A stretch of DNA of 64,000 nucleotides from Paenibacillus ehimensis NBRC 15659 (GTDB lineage: Bacteria > Bacillota > Bacilli > Paenibacillales > NBRC-103111): positions 1-64,000 of the forward strand of contig NZ_BILX01000001.1 in the NCBI RefSeq assembly GCF_004000785.1. Direction: 5' to 3'. The notes below the pieces were generated by a model. That model worked only from the letters and a program-made list of their open reading frames with translations, had not been told where the DNA came from and searched no databases. Shown here piece by piece: positions 60,419-64,000 of this stretch (position 1 is the stretch's first letter; each line of letters opens with the position of its first letter). Made by a program: the position numbers and the translations under genes.

Positions 60419-61492
60419 TTACATTGTGCCCGGACAGGTTTCCTGGGCTTTGCGGCTCCGCGCTTGTACGGCTTTCTTGGTCAATGCGTTCAGCGGCTTT
60501 TCGACCCAGCGGTATACGGCGAGACACAGGAGCAGTCCCGACAGGAAGCACAGCGTGACCGTAAGCGCCGGCCCGATCCGCTCCACCGCATGCGCGGCCC
60601 GCGCCAGCTTGAAGGTGACCGACATCATCGGCAGACTGGCGAGCAGGATCGAATAAGAGGCGTTTCCGCACAGCGCGAGCGGCTTCAGCCAGCGGTACGC
60701 CGGGCCTTTCCACGTCGTTACCCCGACGAGCACCAATGCCGACCCGAACGTATGCAGCAGATCCGTGTAACGCAAACCGGCTTGCTCGTACCGCAGCACC
60801 CACAGCATCGCGTAGACGGCGCCGCCCCCTGCGATCCACCACAGGCTGCGGCCGAGCGGGCGCTTGCAGACGAGATAGGCCACGAGCATTCCGGCGAAAA
60901 ACTCCAAGTGCGCCTCGTTAACCAAAAATTGCTCCAGCAGCCCATCCTTCACCCGAATCCACCCGACCGCGTTCAGGACGATGATCGTCAGCCACCCTGA
61001 GTAGACCGCGGCGACGGTTTTTTCCTTCAAGAGAAACACCAAGGAGAACATCAGATAAAACCACACGACGTACGTCAGCGACCAAGCGACGCCGAGAATC
61101 GGCGCTTGAGCTTGCGGCCACAGCAGCATCGATTCGAAGATGACCCTGGGATTGCGCTCATAGCCGAAACCGAACGACGGCACCAGAAAATAAACCGGGA
61201 CGACAGCGGCCATGATGATCCAGTATAACGGATAAATGCGGTAGAACCGTTTCAGCAGAAACGTACCGAACAGCTCCGTCCTTCCGAATTGTTCGCGGTA
61301 CAGCGTGAACATTAAATAACCGGTCAAAGCGAAAAAAAACGTATAGGCCCCCGAGCGTCCCATTTCGCTGATCCCGAGATAATTGTAGCCGAAATAATGC
61401 TGCCCCGTTTGCGAGGCGTGAAACAGCATGACCAGCAGAACGGCAACGCCGCGGGCTGCCTGGATATAAAAGAAATTGTGTCTGCGCTCCAA
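60419..61492 (-). CDS. Acyltransferase family 3 (OafA/YrhL-like) membrane protein
   Basis: A membrane O-acyltransferase of about 357 residues and about ten hydrophobic segments. The family opening IQAARGVAVLLVMLFHAS contains the conserved Arg and His; FFFALTGYLMFTLY and FLLKRFYRIYPLYW follow. Relatives acetylate lipopolysaccharide, peptidoglycan, teichoic acids or exopolysaccharides. The TTG at 61492 is preferred since it places the conserved region about 12 residues from the start, with AAAGG 10 nt upstream; an ATG at 61537 has no site. The acceptor is unknown. Confidence 0.82.
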   Translation of the reverse strand: MERRHNFFYIQAARGVAVLLVMLFHASQTGQHYFGYNYLGISEMGRSGAYTFFFALTGYLMFTLYREQFGRTELFGTFLLKRFYRIYPLYWIIMAAVVPVYFLVPSFGFGYERNPRVIFESMLLWPQAQAPILGVAWSLTYVVWFYLMFSLVFLLKEKTVAAVYSGWLTIIVLNAVGWIRVKDGLLEQFLVNEAHLEFFAGMLVAYLVCKRPLGRSLWWIAGGGAVYAMLWVLRYEQAGLRYTDLLHTFGSALVLVGVTTWKGPAYRWLKPLALCGNASYSILLASLPMMSVTFKLARAAHAVERIGPALTVTLCFLSGLLLCLAVYRWVEKPLNALTKKAVQARSRKAQETCPGTM

Positions 61493-61594
61493 TTCCGTCC
61501 AGCCTTTCTTGCACAGGATGCCTGCTTTTTTAAGCATTATGGCAGACAAACATGAAGAAATCGTGACATGAACCTGAAGGCAAGCTGAAAATGA

Positions 61595-61628
61595 ACACCT
61601 CCGCATGCTTCCAATGCAGCGGAGGTGT
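61595..61628. terminator. Hairpin between the methyltransferase and acyltransferase genes
   Basis: ACACCTCCGC (61595-61604) pairs perfectly with GCGGAGGTGT (61619-61628). On the minus strand it is followed by TCATTTTC, a weak T-run, so it may end the RlmA-like transcript. Confidence 0.5.
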
Positions 61629-61653
61629 CCTCTATATCTATGCCTGGGCTGGG

Positions 61654-62535
61654 CTACCGGACTTTTGCGCGCCCGACCAGTACGGTGAAATCCGCGGTAA
61701 CCTCCCGGATCGCCAGCCGCAGCACACGCTGAATCTGCTCGTCCCGGGCTCCCCACGACAGCGGCGTCATCCGGACCAACGGTTCGAGCTGCTCCTCTTG
61801 CAAAGCGACGTCATATCGGATCTGCCGTTCGTCCAGCATGTCGAAATGGCGCAGGAAGAGGGCCCTTGTCTTGTCGTTGGAATAAGCTTGCTTGGGCGAG
61901 CGGTCGTACAAGGCGTGCCGCAGCTGCCGCAAATGCCCGCTGCCCGGAATAACCTTAATCAAGATGCCGTCCTTGCGCAGCAAGCGGCGGAATTCCCCAT
62001 AGTTCGATGCGGATAACACGTTCAGAATGACATCGAACGACCGGTCCCGAAAAGGACTCCGCGCCAGATCGCCTACGCACCAGAGGAAGCCTGCATACTC
62101 TCTCGCGGCAATCGCGACGCCTTCCTTGGACAGATCGAGCCCGATGCCGAGAAAGCCGGCAGACGTTCCGCGCTTCCACACGTCCGCAAGCTGCGCCAGC
62201 GGAGAGCCCTCGCCGCATCCGGCATCCAGCACGGTGACCGGTTCTGTGCGGCCGTTAAGGATCAGCTTGCCGATCTGCCCGATCAGAGGATGAAAAAAGC
62301 CGCTCCGGCACACAAGATTCCGGGCTTCGAACATCGCTTTTCCGTAGTCGCTTTTGACGGATTTCGTCAATAACGAGATATAGCCCGGCTTCGCGGTATC
62401 AAAGCCATGCCGGTTCCGGCAAAGCAGCGTCCGGTTTTCGTTCATTTCCATAGCAAGCCCGCAGACGGGACATTGAAACAGAGAGCTGTGACGGCCGATC
62501 AATCGGGCGGCCGCATCGATTTTTTTCAACACCAA
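61654..62535 (-). CDS. RlmA-like rRNA (guanine-N1) methyltransferase
   Basis: A 293-residue SAM methyltransferase of the RlmA family, which methylates a guanine in 23S rRNA helix 35 (G745 or G748). An N-terminal zinc-binding region has CPVC and a C-(x)n-H pair (FQCPVCGLAMEM, then LLCRNRHGFDTAKPGYISLL), matching the family. The SAM domain shows VTVLDAGCGEGSP and GIGLDLSKEGV, and SPFRDRSFDVILNVLSASNYGEF. The start is in a TTG-GTG-TTG cluster with GGGGTG upstream, so the exact codon is uncertain. Some homologues give resistance to mycinamicin/tylosin-type macrolides (TlrB); this one is probably housekeeping. Confidence 0.85.
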   Translation of the reverse strand: MVLKKIDAAARLIGRHSSLFQCPVCGLAMEMNENRTLLCRNRHGFDTAKPGYISLLTKSVKSDYGKAMFEARNLVCRSGFFHPLIGQIGKLILNGRTEPVTVLDAGCGEGSPLAQLADVWKRGTSAGFLGIGLDLSKEGVAIAAREYAGFLWCVGDLARSPFRDRSFDVILNVLSASNYGEFRRLLRKDGILIKVIPGSGHLRQLRHALYDRSPKQAYSNDKTRALFLRHFDMLDERQIRYDVALQEEQLEPLVRMTPLSWGARDEQIQRVLRLAIREVTADFTVLVGRAKVR

Positions 62536-62690
62536 AAAACACCCCGTTCATTCGTTATCGTGAATGAAAAAGGCACAGCGCAAAGAAACCCTTCCCATAG
62601 CTCAAAAAAATGGGGGGCTGCCTGTTCTGTACCTTATATTAACGATAGCGAATAAACTGGATGATCATGGAAGCCTACTCTCCTTATATA

Positions 62691-62718
62691 ACGAAACAGA
62701 GCCTTTCCATAAGCTCTG
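62691..62718 (-). terminator. Terminator after corA
   Basis: On the minus strand CAGAGC (from 62713-62718) pairs with GCTCTG (62697-62702), loop of 10 nt, followed by TTTCG. It begins 27 bp past the corA stop codon. Confidence 0.55.
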
Positions 62719-62744
62719 CTGTAAGTATAGCACGGATCGCCGGT

Positions 62745-63695
62745 TCAGTCGAACCAGCCCTTCCGCTTGAACCACCAGAACATCCCCGCCCCGATGCCGA
62801 ACATGACGCCGAGCACGAAGAAGTACCCGCCATGCCATTTCAGCTCGGGCATATAATCGAAGTTCATCCCGTAAATGCCGGCGATAAATGTCAATGGCAT
62901 GAAAATGGTCGTGATGACCGTGAGCGTCTTCATGATCGTGTTCATCCGGTTGGAGTTCATGGAGATGTAGCTGTCGCGCATGTCGGCGGTCATGTCCCGG
63001 TTCGATTCGATCATCTCCGCCAGCTTGAGCAGGTGGTCGTACACGTCCGTAAAATAAAACAGATGCTCCTTGACGCCCTCGATCCGCTCCGAGTTCACGA
63101 CCCGGTACAGCAGATCGCGCATCGGCACGATCGTCCGCCGCAATTTCAGCAATCGTCCCCGAATTTCGAAAATATCGTCCATCATTTGCTGCACCGAACG
63201 CTTGCGGCTTCCGGCCTCAATTCCCAGCAGCTCGTCCTCCAGCTCATACACCGCCGGAAAATATTCGTCCACGAGCTTGTCCATCACCAGATAGGCCGCG
63301 TACAGATGTCCTTTCTCCTGGCAGGAAGGCTGCTCCTGCATGCGCTGCCACGCCTCGTCAAGCTCCGGCTGCTGGCCGAAGTGAAACGTCACCAGAAAGC
63401 GGCTGCCGAGAAACATATCCACCTCCTGCGCCGACAGCGTACGGGGATTCAGCGCGTGCAGCACGAAAAAATGGACGGTTTCGTAATGGTCCACCTTCGG
63501 CCGCTGCAGCAAATGATAGCAATCCTCGATCGCAAGCGGGTGGAAACGAAAATGGCTTTCCAGCAGCTTCGCTTCTTGCTCCGTCGGTTGATTGAAATCG
63601 ACCCAATACCAGGCGATGTCGGGATCGTCCAGCCTCTCCAGCCCAATATCGGTAAGTAAATCTGAATCGTGAGTAACGGCGCATATCCGCAGCAA
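62745..63695 (-). CDS. corA: CorA family magnesium transporter
   Basis: A 316-residue divalent-cation channel of the CorA/MIT family, importing Mg2+ or related ions as a pentamer. The large N-terminal cytoplasmic domain ends in a long helical stalk. Two C-terminal membrane helices follow, the first ending in the signature YGMNF (about residues 275-279), with a Lys/Arg-rich cytoplasmic tail. The TTG start at 63695 has AGGTGA 6 nt upstream. Transcription starts probably in the A+T-rich region upstream, but no minus-strand promoter was assigned. The gene is monocistronic, with a terminator after it. Confidence 0.93.
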   Translation of the reverse strand: MLRICAVTHDSDLLTDIGLERLDDPDIAWYWVDFNQPTEQEAKLLESHFRFHPLAIEDCYHLLQRPKVDHYETVHFFVLHALNPRTLSAQEVDMFLGSRFLVTFHFGQQPELDEAWQRMQEQPSCQEKGHLYAAYLVMDKLVDEYFPAVYELEDELLGIEAGSRKRSVQQMMDDIFEIRGRLLKLRRTIVPMRDLLYRVVNSERIEGVKEHLFYFTDVYDHLLKLAEMIESNRDMTADMRDSYISMNSNRMNTIMKTLTVITTIFMPLTFIAGIYGMNFDYMPELKWHGGYFFVLGVMFGIGAGMFWWFKRKGWFD

Positions 63696-64000
63696 ACCCG
63701 CTCACCTGACCTTATGTTCAATTATTCCGTCCTGTAAGCCAGTATACCCGATTTTGCGGGCATGGAAAATTGGGGCATCGAGGGGAAAGCGGTTAGAAAA
63801 ATACGCATTGGTTAACTTGGATATTGTCGAAAATGGTCGAATTGTGTTTTAATGAAGTACATAAAAGCGATAATCGGGGGACATAAGGCGGTGAAAGACA
63901 ACCCGGCCATGCCGGGACGGAGAGTCAAGATCGGGACAGTGTGACAACAATAGCCGGAAGGCTGCGTTAGTGGAAACTACATAAGACTCCGAAAGAGGTC
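63696..64000 (+). other. Right-edge intergenic region with possible structured RNA
   Basis: About 305 bp with no accepted gene. A plus-strand promoter (63824-63853) leads into 63860-64000, which is purine-rich and holds several small hairpins capped by GNRA-like loops: CCCGGC/GCCGGG around 63910-63924, TAGT-GGAA-ACTA (63968-63979) and GACTC-CGAAA-GAG ending near 64000. GGTGAAAG at 63900-63907 also recurs in self-splicing introns. A 17-codon GTG frame (63900-63953) with GGGGGA upstream is possible. The element is cut by the window edge. Confidence 0.4.
63824..63853 (+). promoter_or_regulatory. Promoter leading out of the window
   Basis: TTGTCG (63824-63829), 18-bp spacer and TTTAAT (63848-63853), in an A+T-rich stretch. 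It points toward the right edge and would transcribe the RNA-like segment. Confidence 0.45.

Noticed and set aside
63860-64000. c-di-AMP (ydaO), lysine, cobalamin or M-box riboswitch at the right edge
   Set aside because: Conserved cores of these classes were compared from memory and did not match; only a general structured-RNA appearance remains.

Overview
The window looks like chromosomal DNA from a Paenibacillaceae member (Paenibacillus or Cohnella type). This is inferred from moderately high G+C coding sequence, strong GGAGG ribosome binding sites with frequent GTG/TTG starts, YesM/YesN-type two-component systems beside sugar ABC importers, secreted proteins with copper-amine-oxidase-N-like domains, and short operons of GNAT, DinB and GrpB family proteins. 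No rRNA, tRNA, CRISPR array, phage gene or complete insertion sequence was recognised; the only transposase-related gene is an Rpn family nuclease.

Layout. 1-2281 (minus): a lipoprotein cut by the window edge and a secreted alkaline phosphatase with a well-formed PhoP-box promoter. 2524-9680 (plus): carbohydrate ABC locus A (two permeases, binding lipoprotein, YesM-type kinase, YesN-type regulator). 9778-14276: an ATPase/GNAT-like/LuxR regulator divergent from an acetolactate synthase pair (ilvB-ilvN) that lacks ilvC. 14459-18033: housekeeping and hypothetical genes, including an Rpn nuclease, a VanZ-like protein, a nucleotidyltransferase and a zinc-ribbon protein whose only well-placed start is CTG. 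18206-26684: purine permease, ATP-grasp protein, YoaP-type acetyltransferase, a GNAT/GNAT/secreted protein/phosphatase operon, PHP phosphoesterase, MgtC-like protein and metallophosphoesterase.

27145-38869 (plus) is locus B, the largest accessory unit: a membrane AraC regulator overlapping a binding lipoprotein, then a second binding lipoprotein, two permeases, a TIM-barrel isomerase, a Gfo/Idh/MocA dehydrogenase, a NanE-type epimerase and a DUF4127 protein. It reads as a complete import and catabolic operon for an amino sugar or related sugar that I cannot name. 38940-43955 (minus): DinB, a stand-alone caspase-like protein, a coiled-coil protein with a near-perfect SigD (flagellar) promoter, and a six-gene run from grpB to a small hypothetical gene. 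44177-46134 (plus): DUF1697 protein, WYL regulator and ABM monooxygenase. 46255-49456 (minus): ECF sigma factor, membrane anti-sigma-like protein and orphan sugar-binding lipoprotein in one operon. 49605-51744: an aromatic acid exporter family protein divergent from a secreted repeat protein.

51973-60343 (plus) is locus C: two permeases, binding lipoprotein, YesM-type kinase, YesN-type regulator and a DUF2264 protein. The window ends with an acyltransferase, an RlmA-like methyltransferase and CorA (all minus), then a plus-strand promoter leading into about 140 bases that look like structured RNA and run off the edge.

None of the three ABC loci encodes an ATPase, so a shared MsmX/UgpC-type ATPase elsewhere is implied. 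Each locus carries its own membrane sensor or AraC regulator, the usual substrate-induction design in this group. The least explained items are locus B, the caspase-like protein, the SigD-promoter coiled-coil gene, the palindrome chain near 55,550 and the truncated RNA-like element at the right edge.
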